A DNA stretch of 64,000 bases. Source: DATFVA01 sp963839165. GTDB taxonomy: Bacteria; Bacteroidota; Ignavibacteria; Ignavibacteriales; Ignavibacteriaceae. Positions 8,726 through 17,397 of this stretch are shown piece by piece (position 1 is the first letter of the stretch; each line of letters begins with the position of its first letter). Where the stretch lies: positions 62,001-126,000 of the forward strand of contig CAWIUG010000012.1 of the NCBI GenBank assembly GCA_963839165.1, in the 5' to 3' direction. The position numbers and the translations under genes are program-made. Under the pieces are notes generated by a model. It saw only the letters and a program-made list of their open reading frames with translations. It did not search any database and had not been told where the DNA came from.

Positions 8726-9970
8726 ATGAAAAAAATGATGTTGGTAAATGGTCTGCTTCTAAGCCTGCTCTTCTCATATTCAGTATCCGCACAGTCAGAC
8801 TATGAAATAGTGCAGAGTTTTAAAACAAAAGCTATGGCAATCGATGATTCCATCCGTAATGCATCATCTCTGGATGAGCTTCATAGTGCCGGAGATAAAA
8901 TAGATTCATTAAGGAATGAATACTCTAATAAAAGAGATTTGCTCGATAAAAGTCTTTACCCGCTGGATTTCAATAAAACTTTTGAAAATCTTCAGATGTC
9001 GTATGATCTGCGAAAGGGAGATTTTACCCAGATAAATGTTCTTCAGACCCAGGTTACCGGACTCAAAGATCAGGTTGATGTTCTCAATCAGCGAAACACC
9101 GATCTTATTTCACGTGTACAAATACTTGATGCTGAAAGTAAAAAAGATAAAAGCCGTATAGTTCAGCTGGAAAGAACGGTTGCCGATCTGAAAGCATCAC
9201 TACAAAAGCGGGATGAGCTTGTTATAAGTATGATTGACAGTCTTATTCCCCCTTCATACAGACAAAAATCGGAACTCAGCTCTGAAGAAAAACAAAAAGT
9301 TTACTCTGAAGTACAGAAGAATAACGTTTTAAACAATGTTAAAAAATCGCTTCAGGATAATATTAAATTCCTACAGGTAGCCACACTTACACCAGAAGAT
9401 CTTTCCGAAATAAAGAAACAGCAGGATCAGTTTGCAAAACTCTGGAGGAGCGTGGGACCAAAACTTGTCGGTATTTATTCTGAAAAAAATGCCGGTACAA
9501 ATGAGCTAAAAGAAATAGACCAGACGTTTACCACCTGGAAGACGACCCTTAGTCAGCAGGCCTGGAATTCTGTAAGATTAACCTTCGCTGATTATGGTAT
9601 AAACCTTCAGAAGTTCTCAACCGGTAAGGAATTTACAGAAACCGCAACTTCCTTTATAAATGATGAAATTAAGAATATTGGTGTAAAAGATAACGGTGAT
9701 TCACAGATTACGTATAAAAGTTTTGCCGATAGTGCCTGGTATGGCACGGTTAAACCGACCTGGGTGCCCTACCTGATGGAGAATAATTTGTTCACGGAAG
9801 CTCAGAAAGATACCCTTGAAAATAGAATTTCTGACTGGAAGAACAGCTTATACGGCAGCAGCTTTAACTGGCTGTATATAATTATAGGTCTCCTTGTGGT
9901 AGTTATTGTCATATTAATTATCGTAAGACGAAAACCTAAACCTCAGACTACTGAAAATCAACCTTTTTAA
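8726..9970 (+). CDS. Exported coiled-coil protein with C-terminal membrane anchor
   Basis: A 414-residue protein with a cleavable signal peptide (core LLLSLLFSYSV, cleavage near SAQ-S), a long coiled coil at about residues 95-170 with heptad-like Leu/Ile/Val spacing (INVLQTQVTGLKDQVDVLNQ), a helical globular part to about 375, and one C-terminal transmembrane helix (IIIGLLVVVIVILIIV) ending in basic residues. This topology puts most of the protein in the periplasm, tethered to the inner membrane. No catalytic motif is visible. It starts right after the lipoprotein stop and ends at a strong terminator hairpin, closing the two-gene operon. Confidence 0.7.
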   Translation: MKKMMLVNGLLLSLLFSYSVSAQSDYEIVQSFKTKAMAIDDSIRNASSLDELHSAGDKIDSLRNEYSNKRDLLDKSLYPLDFNKTFENLQMSYDLRKGDFTQINVLQTQVTGLKDQVDVLNQRNTDLISRVQILDAESKKDKSRIVQLERTVADLKASLQKRDELVISMIDSLIPPSYRQKSELSSEEKQKVYSEVQKNNVLNNVKKSLQDNIKFLQVATLTPEDLSEIKKQQDQFAKLWRSVGPKLVGIYSEKNAGTNELKEIDQTFTTWKTTLSQQAWNSVRLTFADYGINLQKFSTGKEFTETATSFINDEIKNIGVKDNGDSQITYKSFADSAWYGTVKPTWVPYLMENNLFTEAQKDTLENRISDWKNSLYGSSFNWLYIIIGLLVVVIVILIIVRRKPKPQTTENQPF

Positions 9971-9978
9971 CTTTTCCA

Positions 9979-10004
9979 TAGGGGCTGATGACAGCCCCTA
10001 TTTT
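9979..10004 (+). terminator. Rho-independent terminator
   Basis: A perfect 9-bp stem (TAGGGGCTG / CAGCCCCTA) with an ATGA loop is followed by four T residues, 8 bases after the stop of the coiled-coil gene. It can also act weakly on the convergent yfiT-like gene. Confidence 0.75.
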
Positions 10005-10027
10005 ACCAATTTGAAGCCTTGACATCA

Positions 10028-10561
10028 TTACCACCCCATTCTCTGTTTCAAAGAGTTTATTTGTGCAATATGGTGTTTACCATGCCATGCATATTGAGCG
10101 ATCATCCAATTAATATCTATTATTCCATTTTCGGGATGATTCAGTTTCTGTTCAAACTGGGCATTGTCCAATGATTTAAGAAGGATTACCCACCTTGTAT
10201 GGACCGCTTCAAGAAGTATGAGTGAAGTTTCAATCGGAGTTGTAAAATAGTCTTCTAACTTTGCCCAGGCATCTTCTTTATATGTTTTTATGACAGGTAC
10301 TTTTTCCGTTAATGCAAGCTTTGTTCTTATATAGGCATTCATATGGCTGTCAGGTATATGATGAATAACCTGTTCAACATTCCACCCTCCTACCCGGTAT
10401 GGAGTTGCTATCTGCTCTTCATTAAGATTTTCTATAGCACGTCGTAAAAAGAACGGGGTTTCTTCAATTTCACTTATAAAACCTTCCCTGAGTTCATCAT
10501 TATATTCTTTAGGGACTTTGAATTTACCGATAGGGTATCTGAGGTGATCCATTTCCTTCAT
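10028..10561 (-). CDS. YfiT/BstA-type DinB-superfamily protein (putative thiol transferase)
   Basis: A 177-residue four-helix-bundle protein of the DinB/YfiT family. Metal-ligand histidines are visible in VEQVIHHIPDSH (about 62-73) and YAWHGKHHIAQI (about 156-167), the expected His triad. In Firmicutes, YfiT/BstA proteins are bacillithiol S-transferases or metal-dependent hydrolases; Ignavibacteria and related groups may use bacillithiol-like thiols, so such a role is plausible but inferred. I chose the ATG at 10561 because AAGG lies 8 bases upstream, whereas the GTG at 10570 directly abuts it. It is monocistronic. Confidence 0.82.
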   Translation of the reverse strand: MKEMDHLRYPIGKFKVPKEYNDELREGFISEIEETPFFLRRAIENLNEEQIATPYRVGGWNVEQVIHHIPDSHMNAYIRTKLALTEKVPVIKTYKEDAWAKLEDYFTTPIETSLILLEAVHTRWVILLKSLDNAQFEQKLNHPENGIIDINWMIAQYAWHGKHHIAQINSLKQRMGW

Positions 10562-10869
10562 AATAAACACCTTATAATATGAATACCTGAAATTACTTCA
10601 GTGATTTACCATAAACAACAATCATTTTCCGATTAAACATGAATTTGGGGGAATTAGCGGGATCAAAAAAATAGAAAGAATTCAGAATGACATTAATTAC
10701 CGCTAAGGGACAAGGTTGGAGATAACGATTCACGATCCGTTTAAGGTGGAGGTAAACGAAGGTTCAGAGTAGGCTATCACGTCTCTGCCAGAATTATAAG
10801 GTCAGATTTCAATAGGCGAGGATGAACCGGGAACCTGCCCGTTTAAACGGGCAGGTCTGCCTGGTTTAT
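10562..10869. other. Intergenic region with a perfect palindrome
   Basis: About 308 bases without a convincing gene. It contains the palindrome at 10833-10856. The stretch 10690-10810 is less AT-rich than its surroundings but has no open frame or repeat that I recognise. Confidence 0.5.
10833..10856. repeat. 24-bp perfect palindrome
   Basis: Two 12-base arms, ACCTGCCCGTTT and its exact reverse complement, meet without a loop 14 bases downstream of the cytochrome gene's stop. No T-run follows on either strand, so it is not a classical terminator. It could be a cruciform, a protein-binding site, or a hairpin that stabilises the transcript end. Confidence 0.7.
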
Positions 10870-11511
10870 CTATTGAACATCCTTTGCCTTAACAACTTTT
10901 CCTTTTGAATCATCTTTCATTAAAATCGATGCCATCATATCCGGGCTTACAGGATCAGGAACCTTATTGTGAATAGCGGGCAGTGAATGCAGATAGGCAA
11001 AAATACTCTTCAGATCCTCATCACTTGTTTTACCTATTCCGGGCCATGGCATTGGGGGAAGTATAGGGCGTCCGATTCCCATATGCTTTCCGGTTCTCAA
11101 AGCCTTCATAAACAAATCCTCTGTCCAGTTCCCTAACCCGGTTTCAGGATCCGGAGTCAGGTTTGCCGTGTAAGATACTCCCCAGGGGCCTATCCACGCC
11201 GTTGCATCCATAGATGAATGTACCCACATCTTTGAGTTCAACATTGCAGGATCAATATTCATTACAAGCTGATCCTGGGGATGACCTGATAATAATCTGG
11301 TAGTATCAGGAACGGGTCCCATATCTGTCATCACCTTTGGAGAATGACAGTCATTGCATCCTCCCAGTTCAACGAGATATTTTCCCTTTTCTATCCTTTC
11401 CGCCTGAGAAGGAACCTTTTCCCCTTTTGAATCACTGCAGCCCGCCTGGATCAATACCAGAACTGCGAAAACAACAGCCAGGGACACGGAAACTAACCGG
11501 ACTCTACTCAT
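10870..11511 (-). CDS. Lipoprotein monoheme cytochrome c
   Basis: A 213-residue c-type cytochrome. The signal peptide ends in a lipobox (IQAGC, Cys24 as lipidation site), so it is tethered to a membrane. One heme-binding motif, CNDCH, sits near residues 52-56; the probable axial methionine is in the later IGRPILPPMPWPGI segment, the proline-rich methionine loop usual for class I cytochromes. It should carry electrons in the periplasm. No oxidase or dehydrogenase gene is adjacent, so its partner is unknown. It is divergent from the methionine sulfoxide reductase gene. Confidence 0.85.
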   Translation of the reverse strand: MSRVRLVSVSLAVVFAVLVLIQAGCSDSKGEKVPSQAERIEKGKYLVELGGCNDCHSPKVMTDMGPVPDTTRLLSGHPQDQLVMNIDPAMLNSKMWVHSSMDATAWIGPWGVSYTANLTPDPETGLGNWTEDLFMKALRTGKHMGIGRPILPPMPWPGIGKTSDEDLKSIFAYLHSLPAIHNKVPDPVSPDMMASILMKDDSKGKVVKAKDVQ

Positions 11512-11822
11512 ACTTAGCCTCTTATATTAAGTTATTGGATAAAGTTTATACTTTTTTAAAATACAATCGTGCATAGCAATAGTTGGAGAAGGGTATACTA
11601 TTTTAACAATGTAAAACCCGGTATAAATTTTCGTGCTAATTGGAGATGGTGGTTAACTTATTTTATTATTTGTCGAGACGCAATAGTTTATACAAATTTT
11701 TTTTTGATCTGTGACATAAGTTCCATAACACATTTTGCTGATGAGTAGTTAAAAATGACTAATTCATTATAAAATTTTTTATTAAGATTCCTGTATCAGG
11801 ATTAAAGAAGAAAAGAATAAAT
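11512..11822. other. Divergent promoter region
   Basis: About 311 AT-rich bases separate the divergent cytochrome c and msrA genes. I see no gene and no hairpin with a T-run; a T-run at about 11695-11705 is the only notable element. It must hold promoters for both flanking genes, but no clear TAnnTTTG element stands out. Confidence 0.4.
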
Positions 11823-12476
11823 ATGAAAAACTTAATATCAGTTCTATTTATTGTCATACTGGTTTTTGGTGAGTTAAACTGCCAGGAGACAAATTCACAT
11901 AATAAAATGAAAGATGAAACCGCAATGAATAGTGTATCAGCGAATACGGATACTGCCACTTTCGGTCAGGGGTGCTTCTGGTGTGCCGAGGCGATTTTTG
12001 AACGAGTAGAAGGAGTAAAATCCACCGTTTCCGGTTATTCAGGGGGGAGCGTTCCCAACCCTACATATGAGCAGGTCTGCAGCGGAAATACAGGGCATGC
12101 TGAAGTAGTTCAAATCATTTATGATCCAAAAATAATTTCATACGATGACCTCTTAAATATCTTCTGGAAAACTCATGATCCAACCACATTAAACCGTCAG
12201 GGAGCCGATGTGGGAGAGCAATACCGTTCAGTTATATTCTATCATAATGAGAAACAGAAAGAAAAAGCAGAATACTATAAAAAGGAATTGGATCAGTCGG
12301 GTGCCTGGGATAAACCAATTGTAACACAGATAGTTCCATTTACGAAGTTTTACCGGGCAGACGATTATCACCAGGATTATTATAAAAATAATCCCAACCA
12401 GGGATATTGTTCATTTGTGATAGCTCCAAAGCTGGAAAAATTCGAAAAGGTATTTAAAGATAAGCTGAAAAAGTAG
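11823..12476 (+). CDS. msrA: Peptide methionine sulfoxide reductase MsrA, exported form
   Basis: Reduces methionine-S-sulfoxide in oxidised proteins. The catalytic motif GCFWCAEAIF begins near residue 50, followed by the family blocks GYSGGSVPNPTYEQVCSGNTGHAEVV, FWKTHDPTT and QYRSVIFYHNEKQ. A 40-residue N-terminal extension begins with a hydrophobic signal (ISVLFIVILVFG) and a cysteine at about residue 20 (GELNC), suggesting a lipoprotein or otherwise exported enzyme that repairs envelope proteins. The lipobox is imperfect, so lipidation is uncertain. There is no fused or adjacent MsrB. Confidence 0.95.
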   Translation: MKNLISVLFIVILVFGELNCQETNSHNKMKDETAMNSVSANTDTATFGQGCFWCAEAIFERVEGVKSTVSGYSGGSVPNPTYEQVCSGNTGHAEVVQIIYDPKIISYDDLLNIFWKTHDPTTLNRQGADVGEQYRSVIFYHNEKQKEKAEYYKKELDQSGAWDKPIVTQIVPFTKFYRADDYHQDYYKNNPNQGYCSFVIAPKLEKFEKVFKDKLKK

Positions 12477-12520
12477 TCCTACGACCGGGTAAAGGATTGC
12501 AAAAAATATGTCGGCAAGAC

Positions 12521-13606
12521 TCAGAAAATATGTCCGAAATTAAAATAGAACCCCGTGGTTTCGTTACTGAATCCTAAATCAGCCCTGACGATAAAGTTAT
12601 CCATATAAAACCGGAGTCCTGTCGCAGGGCATACTCTCCATCCATCAAAGGTAAACTTATCAAGAGAAGAAAAAACTCTTCCTGCATCAATTCCCGCTAT
12701 TCCTCCGAACCTCCACCATAACGGAAATCTGAATTCTGCATTTAGAAGTGAAGAACTTTTATCTAAAAACCTATCCTGCGGGTACCCCCTGAGAGATTGA
12801 TTACCTCCAACGGGAAGAAGGAATTGCACGGGAATATTATTTCCGAGAAGCTGCTGCAGAGAGACCCTTCCTGCAAAAATCAAGTCGTTGAAGATAACTC
12901 TATGATACGACTGTAAAGTTAAGGCAGCCTTATTGAAAGCTGTATGGATGAATGAGAAATGAGGTGAAACTTCAAACCCGGTTGAAACATATATTCCTCC
13001 GGTGGGATTTATTATACTATTTCTTGTATCAAATACCGCAGAAATCAGTAAAGCAAGATTATCGGTATTTATATCATAATCGCTGTCTTCCGGAAGCATT
13101 ATCTCGGGGAAATTTACAAATTTTATCCTACTGTATTTTATTCCAATCTGAAAAATGAATGAGGAAGTAATTGTCCTGTTCAAAACGAAACTTAAGTCTA
13201 TTGGTTCCCTGGAGTAAATTTTCTTTTCAACATAAGATGAATAATTTCCGATCCCGTAAAAATAGTAGCTTATCCATTTATCATAATCGACGGTAAGATC
13301 AACTGCGTAACCGTAATCCTTTCCCTGCCTTATTTCATAGTCGGGGTAAGAAAACTGAAATCTATACCACCTTTCCCCCTTAGTGCTGTTATAAAGAATT
13401 ACATCATAACTTTCATTTTTATCAAACAAGTTTCTAAGGTATCCTTTTATACCATAGCCGAACCCCGCATCGGTATCGTAACTGACAATGGGAAATACCT
13501 CCCAGTCGAGTCCACCTGATTCTGAAGTCTCCGGGTTCCTGGGGACCTGTCCAAATGCAGGTATAGCTCCGTAATAAAGCAGCAGAAGTATTACATATTT
13601 AATCAT
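12521..13606 (-). CDS. BamA/TamA-family outer membrane protein
   Basis: A 361-residue outer-membrane beta barrel of the Omp85 type. From the ATG at 13606 the protein opens with a signal peptide (YVILLLLYYGAIPAFGQ); a GTG three codons upstream is possible. The rest is a barrel of alternating-residue strands; GNQSLRGYPQDRFLDKSS (about 265-282) is the conserved surface-antigen motif with the RGY box, and the protein ends in an aromatic C-terminal strand (FYFNFGHIF). There are no POTRA domains, so it is a short single-barrel member, whose role in transport or lipid movement is unknown. Confidence 0.83.
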   Translation of the reverse strand: MIKYVILLLLYYGAIPAFGQVPRNPETSESGGLDWEVFPIVSYDTDAGFGYGIKGYLRNLFDKNESYDVILYNSTKGERWYRFQFSYPDYEIRQGKDYGYAVDLTVDYDKWISYYFYGIGNYSSYVEKKIYSREPIDLSFVLNRTITSSFIFQIGIKYSRIKFVNFPEIMLPEDSDYDINTDNLALLISAVFDTRNSIINPTGGIYVSTGFEVSPHFSFIHTAFNKAALTLQSYHRVIFNDLIFAGRVSLQQLLGNNIPVQFLLPVGGNQSLRGYPQDRFLDKSSSLLNAEFRFPLWWRFGGIAGIDAGRVFSSLDKFTFDGWRVCPATGLRFYMDNFIVRADLGFSNETTGFYFNFGHIF

Positions 13607-13791
13607 TCGGAACACTTATTGATAATCCTCCGGAATCAAAGTTAATAATGAAAACGGTTTATTTTGTCAAAAAATTGTAAAATTCTCAGTTGAGCCCCTG
13701 ATCTTCCCGAGGGCCGGGCGGACCCGGATTTAGTAAAAAGAAAAGTGAATAAGGTCACTGAACTCATAGGCAGATATGTTATTTTGAGTTA

Positions 13792-14433
13792 ATGAACTGG
13801 GAATTGATCACAAACTTTTCATTAGCGATACTGGCAATCCTTAATCCAATCGGACTGATACCAATCTGGAGTGAACTGGCAGGCGATGAACAAAAAAACA
13901 TTCAAACCAAGATTGCCCTACTTGTAACTCTTACCTCAGGATTTATATTAATTATCTTTTTAATTTTCGGGAGGCAGGTTCTGGAATTATTTCATATTGA
14001 TCTCGCATCTTTCCAGATGGCCGGGGGTATTTTTCTTCTACTGACTGGAATTCATATGCTTGAAGGGAAAACCGCCCGGCTGAAAGACCGAAAGGAAGAC
14101 GGTGACAGCTCAAGTGAGATTGCAAAGAAAAGATTTAAAAAAATAATAGTTCCGCTTGGTATCCCCATGCTCGCAGGACCGGGTTCAATTACCACGGTTC
14201 TAATCTATGGAATAAAAGCAGAAAAGGTCTCGGATTATGCAGGCCTTTCCGTTGTTCTGCTGGCAGCCATTCTAATCTTATTCCTTTTTTTTTATTCATC
14301 GAGCTGGCTTGATAAAAAAATTGATAAACTTGTATTTGTTGTTATTACACGAATATTTGGACTGATAATAGCTGCGATAGCAATAAGCTTTATTTTTGAG
14401 GCTTTAAAGAAAGCATTTCCATCACTCGGCTGA
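13792..14433 (+). CDS. MarC-family integral membrane protein
   Basis: A 213-residue inner-membrane protein with six predicted helices. The start (LAILAILNPIGLIPIWSEL) and the middle (IVPLGIPMLAGPGSITTVL, about 121-140) carry the twin Pro-Gly-containing half-helix motifs of the MarC/UPF0056 family. Transport function is not established for the family; a role in multiple antibiotic resistance was proposed and later withdrawn. The last 12 bases overlap the convergent MFS gene. Confidence 0.9.
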   Translation: MNWELITNFSLAILAILNPIGLIPIWSELAGDEQKNIQTKIALLVTLTSGFILIIFLIFGRQVLELFHIDLASFQMAGGIFLLLTGIHMLEGKTARLKDRKEDGDSSSEIAKKRFKKIIVPLGIPMLAGPGSITTVLIYGIKAEKVSDYAGLSVVLLAAILILFLFFYSSSWLDKKIDKLVFVVITRIFGLIIAAIAISFIFEALKKAFPSLG

Positions 14434-15636
14434 AACTTCCGACTTAACTGGAGCTGCCGGTTTCGAAGGGATCAACAGAAGAGAGGAAGCGGAGATTATA
14501 CTTACAAAAAATGCTGCGAACCAGACTTCTTTACCTCCCAGGTTATCATACACTAAGGTACCCAGCCAGGGACCCAGGGTAAATGCAAGGCTAAAGGACA
14601 TTTGAAAATACCCCATATATTCTCCTCTCCTGTTGGGCGGTGATATTTCGGCTGCAAAAGCCGAACTTGCGGGAAATAAAATCATTTCGCCGAATGTCCA
14701 TATTATAATCGTTATAATAAGAAGACCAACGCTGTTTGCAAAAGCTGTTGCGCCGAACCCGACGCCAATCAATAATGCACCAAGAGCAAGCGATTTTTTT
14801 TCAGACCAGTTAGTCATAGCGGTATTTAAAGGTACTTCAATAAAGATTATGAGAACTGTGTTCACCGCCGTTAGTAAGCCGAATGTTGAGGTTTGAAAGT
14901 GCAGATCTTTAACCAGGTAAAGGGGGAAAACTCCGAGATGCTGAAAAATCACCATTGTGGCGGGAGTAATAGCAAGTAGAAAAAAAAGGAATCGCAGATC
15001 TTTCAAAACAGATCCTGTATGCAACTTAAATTTTTCTACTTCCCGTTCCATTTCTTCCCTGTCGACTTTGTGCGTAACCGGATAAAGAGTTAAAAATAGA
15101 GCGGCAAGAATAGCAGTAGCTGCATCAACATAAAAAATTATGGAAAAATTAACTTGTGCTAAAAAACCTGCAGCAACAGGACCAATACTCATTCCCAGGT
15201 TTATTACCAATCTATTCATTGCAAATGCAGTTCGTCTTTTATCAGGGGGTGCTATATATGAAATGAGCGACATAACAGCAGGGCGGAAGGCTTCATTTAT
15301 TATTGACCATACAAGTGTAACGGCCAACAGAAGAGGGAATCCTGTTATAAACGGATAGAAAACCAGAATAATACCCGAGAAAAAAAGCGAGATCTTCATA
15401 ACTGTAAGCGACCCGATTTTATCAGACAGTTTGCCGATAAACGGCGCCGTGAGCAGTGCGCCGAGTCCGTAGAAAGTAAGGATTAACCCTGCGGTTGCGG
15501 CATCTTCATGAAGCTGGGTAGTAAGATAAAGAGCGAGAAACGGAAGTACCATTGTCCCCGTACGGTTTATCAGGGTAGTAATATAGATTACCCACAAATC
15601 ACGTGATAAGCCTTTTAAACCTTTCCACGGGTTCAA
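14422..15636 (-). CDS. MFS transporter (drug-efflux type)
   Basis: A 404-residue major facilitator with 12 hydrophobic segments. The loop between helices 2 and 3 carries GKLSDKIGSLTVM, the usual MFS motif A, and the pseudo-repeat WSEKKSLALG appears in the second half. The pattern resembles MdtH-like efflux proteins; the substrate is unknown. It starts with TTG, supported by an AAGGA site about 6 bases upstream and no better ATG. It overlaps marC tail to tail by 12 bases. Confidence 0.85.
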   Translation of the reverse strand: MNPWKGLKGLSRDLWVIYITTLINRTGTMVLPFLALYLTTQLHEDAATAGLILTFYGLGALLTAPFIGKLSDKIGSLTVMKISLFFSGIILVFYPFITGFPLLLAVTLVWSIINEAFRPAVMSLISYIAPPDKRRTAFAMNRLVINLGMSIGPVAAGFLAQVNFSIIFYVDAATAILAALFLTLYPVTHKVDREEMEREVEKFKLHTGSVLKDLRFLFFLLAITPATMVIFQHLGVFPLYLVKDLHFQTSTFGLLTAVNTVLIIFIEVPLNTAMTNWSEKKSLALGALLIGVGFGATAFANSVGLLIITIIIWTFGEMILFPASSAFAAEISPPNRRGEYMGYFQMSFSLAFTLGPWLGTLVYDNLGGKEVWFAAFFVSIISASSLLLIPSKPAAPVKSEVSAE

Positions 15637-15707
15637 TGATTTCCTTGAGGTTTAAGTTTTGAAATGACAAATATAATGCAGATTTCGCGAATTGAAATGC
15701 GAAGTTA

Positions 15708-15740
15708 TAAAAAAAGAGATGTTGTTAAACACCTCTTTTT
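15708..15740 (-). terminator. Rho-independent terminator of the lipoprotein gene
   Basis: Read on the minus strand, a 12-bp stem (AAAAGAGGTGTT with AACATCTCTTTT, one G-U pair) and a four-base loop end in a run of seven T residues, 25 bases after the stop of the lipoprotein gene. Confidence 0.75.
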
Positions 15741-15764
15741 AATTAACGTACCTTTTATTGCTGC

Positions 15765-16379
15765 TTATTGGACATTGTAACTTAACAGCTCCCAGTCTTC
15801 CTTTATGTAAACAAAACCCTGTTCAAGGTTGTACATTTTAACAATGCCGACATTATCAACAAACCAGGTAATTGAATGACCATGTACATTAAAGCCGCCC
15901 CAGTTTCTTTCAATCATATAAGCATTGGGAAAATCATCGGCCGGAACAGAGACAGGTTCTTTGCTTTTAACAATTGAAGAATCTGGTGCCTGGTTCGGAT
16001 TCTTCCAGGTTTTCCCGACCTCAAGAGGAAAAACTATACTATGATCAACCACATCAGAATTAGGATCTTCATAAAAGTTAACAGTGCTTTTGTCAACACT
16101 CACATAAAGAGTATCATTATAAGTATGTGATTTTCTGACCCAGATGGTCAGATCTTTCCCGTTAGTTCTTGTTGTGTCTGCAATGCTCACTGTGAGTGTA
16201 TCAATAGAAGCACTGAGACTGTCATAAACAGCATAGACCCATTGGTCGCCAACTTTATTCGGAAAAGAGCCTGCATTTACTTCGGGAGGATTATTATCGG
16301 TTGAATTTTCACATGCAGAAAGCAAAAAAGGAATTATTAAGGCGATAATAACATAGAACAGATCTGATTTCCTAAACAT
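15765..16379 (-). CDS. Lipoprotein of unknown function
   Basis: A 204-residue predicted lipoprotein: the signal peptide ends with the lipobox LLSAC (Cys at residue 23), followed by a Ser/Asn/Asp-rich linker. The mature part is beta-rich (GDQWVYAVYDSLSASIDTLTVSIADTT), resembling the calycin/lipocalin-like or beta-sandwich lipoproteins common in Bacteroidota, but I cannot name a family. It is monocistronic with its own terminator. Confidence 0.65.
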   Translation of the reverse strand: MFRKSDLFYVIIALIIPFLLSACENSTDNNPPEVNAGSFPNKVGDQWVYAVYDSLSASIDTLTVSIADTTRTNGKDLTIWVRKSHTYNDTLYVSVDKSTVNFYEDPNSDVVDHSIVFPLEVGKTWKNPNQAPDSSIVKSKEPVSVPADDFPNAYMIERNWGGFNVHGHSITWFVDNVGIVKMYNLEQGFVYIKEDWELLSYNVQ

Positions 16380-16491
16380 AAAGCTTCTCTTTTGTTATTA
16401 AATTATAATCTAGCATAACAAAATAAGGTCTAACAGAGGTCCAAAGGGAACACAAAGTTCACCTACTCTAATCGATATCACGCTAAACCAT

Positions 16492-17397
16492 TTAATTACG
16501 GTTAACGATTATAACCCCTGCAATGATAATTATACCACTGATAAGCATTAGAAGTGTAATGGTTTCATGCAAGAAAATCCACGCTGAAAATACGGTCACA
16601 AATGGTTCAAAATAAAGAAATGCCCCCACTTTGGAAGAATCCATATCTTTGAGTGACTGAGCCCACAGCACATAAGCGATCCCGGAGCAGAATATTCCCA
16701 GGAAAATTACAGATATCCAGCCAATTGATGACAGGTGTTCAAGTCGTACGAATGTATCACTATTCATAGTGACAGGAAGGATCAGCACGGCCATCATAAT
16801 AAAAAGATACAGTATAGTCATAAGCGGAGGATAAGTAAGAGTTATCTTCTTATTTACCATCGAGTAGACTCCCCAGGTAAACGCACTTGCCAGAACCAGA
16901 AAATCACCCTTATTTGATATGAAATTGATAGAGGAAAGATTCCCTTTGCTTATGAGCAGAAAGAGTCCGGCGAAAGATAAAATTATCCCAATGAGTTGTT
17001 TCAGGGTAATTTTCTCTTTAAAGAAAACTACACCCATAATAGCCATAAAGACCGGAGCTGTACCGATAATCCAACCGGTATTTGCCGCTGACGTATACTG
17101 TAGTCCTGTTACCTGAATCCACAGATGGAAGACGGCGATTGCAGCAAGCAAAAGGATGAAAGCATGTTGTTTAAGCTTAATGGAGAAATCCCTTTTGGTA
17201 GAAACTGCGAGGATGACGAGGAAAATAATTCCCAGCAGGAGCCGCAATATTATTATCATCAAAGGGGTTAATTCAATCAGAGCAGTCTTCGTAGCTATAA
17301 AGGAAAGTCCCCAGAATATAGTAGCAAGCAGCGGTTTCAAAAATGCAGCGGGACTCCCCTTAATAAATCCTTTATAAGAAGAATGATCACCTTGCAT
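16492..17397 (-). CDS. EamA-family (DMT superfamily) transporter
   Basis: A 301-residue drug/metabolite transporter with about ten helices in two repeated EamA domains (residues 15-145 and 160-300). Conserved features include FWGLSFIATKTAL in the first helix and the second-repeat WGVYSMVNKK. Substrates in this family range from amino acids to nucleotide precursors. Its start overlaps the end of the thymidylate-kinase-like gene by 11 bases, and that gene follows the dCMP deaminase by 4 bases, so the three are probably one operon; transport of a nucleoside-related compound is possible but speculative. Confidence 0.87.
   Translation of the reverse strand: MQGDHSSYKGFIKGSPAAFLKPLLATIFWGLSFIATKTALIELTPLMIIILRLLLGIIFLVILAVSTKRDFSIKLKQHAFILLLAAIAVFHLWIQVTGLQYTSAANTGWIIGTAPVFMAIMGVVFFKEKITLKQLIGIILSFAGLFLLISKGNLSSINFISNKGDFLVLASAFTWGVYSMVNKKITLTYPPLMTILYLFIMMAVLILPVTMNSDTFVRLEHLSSIGWISVIFLGIFCSGIAYVLWAQSLKDMDSSKVGAFLYFEPFVTVFSAWIFLHETITLLMLISGIIIIAGVIIVNRN

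Noticed and set aside
10833..10856. Rho-independent terminator of the cytochrome gene
   Set aside because: No T-run follows on the minus strand, and the arms have no loop.
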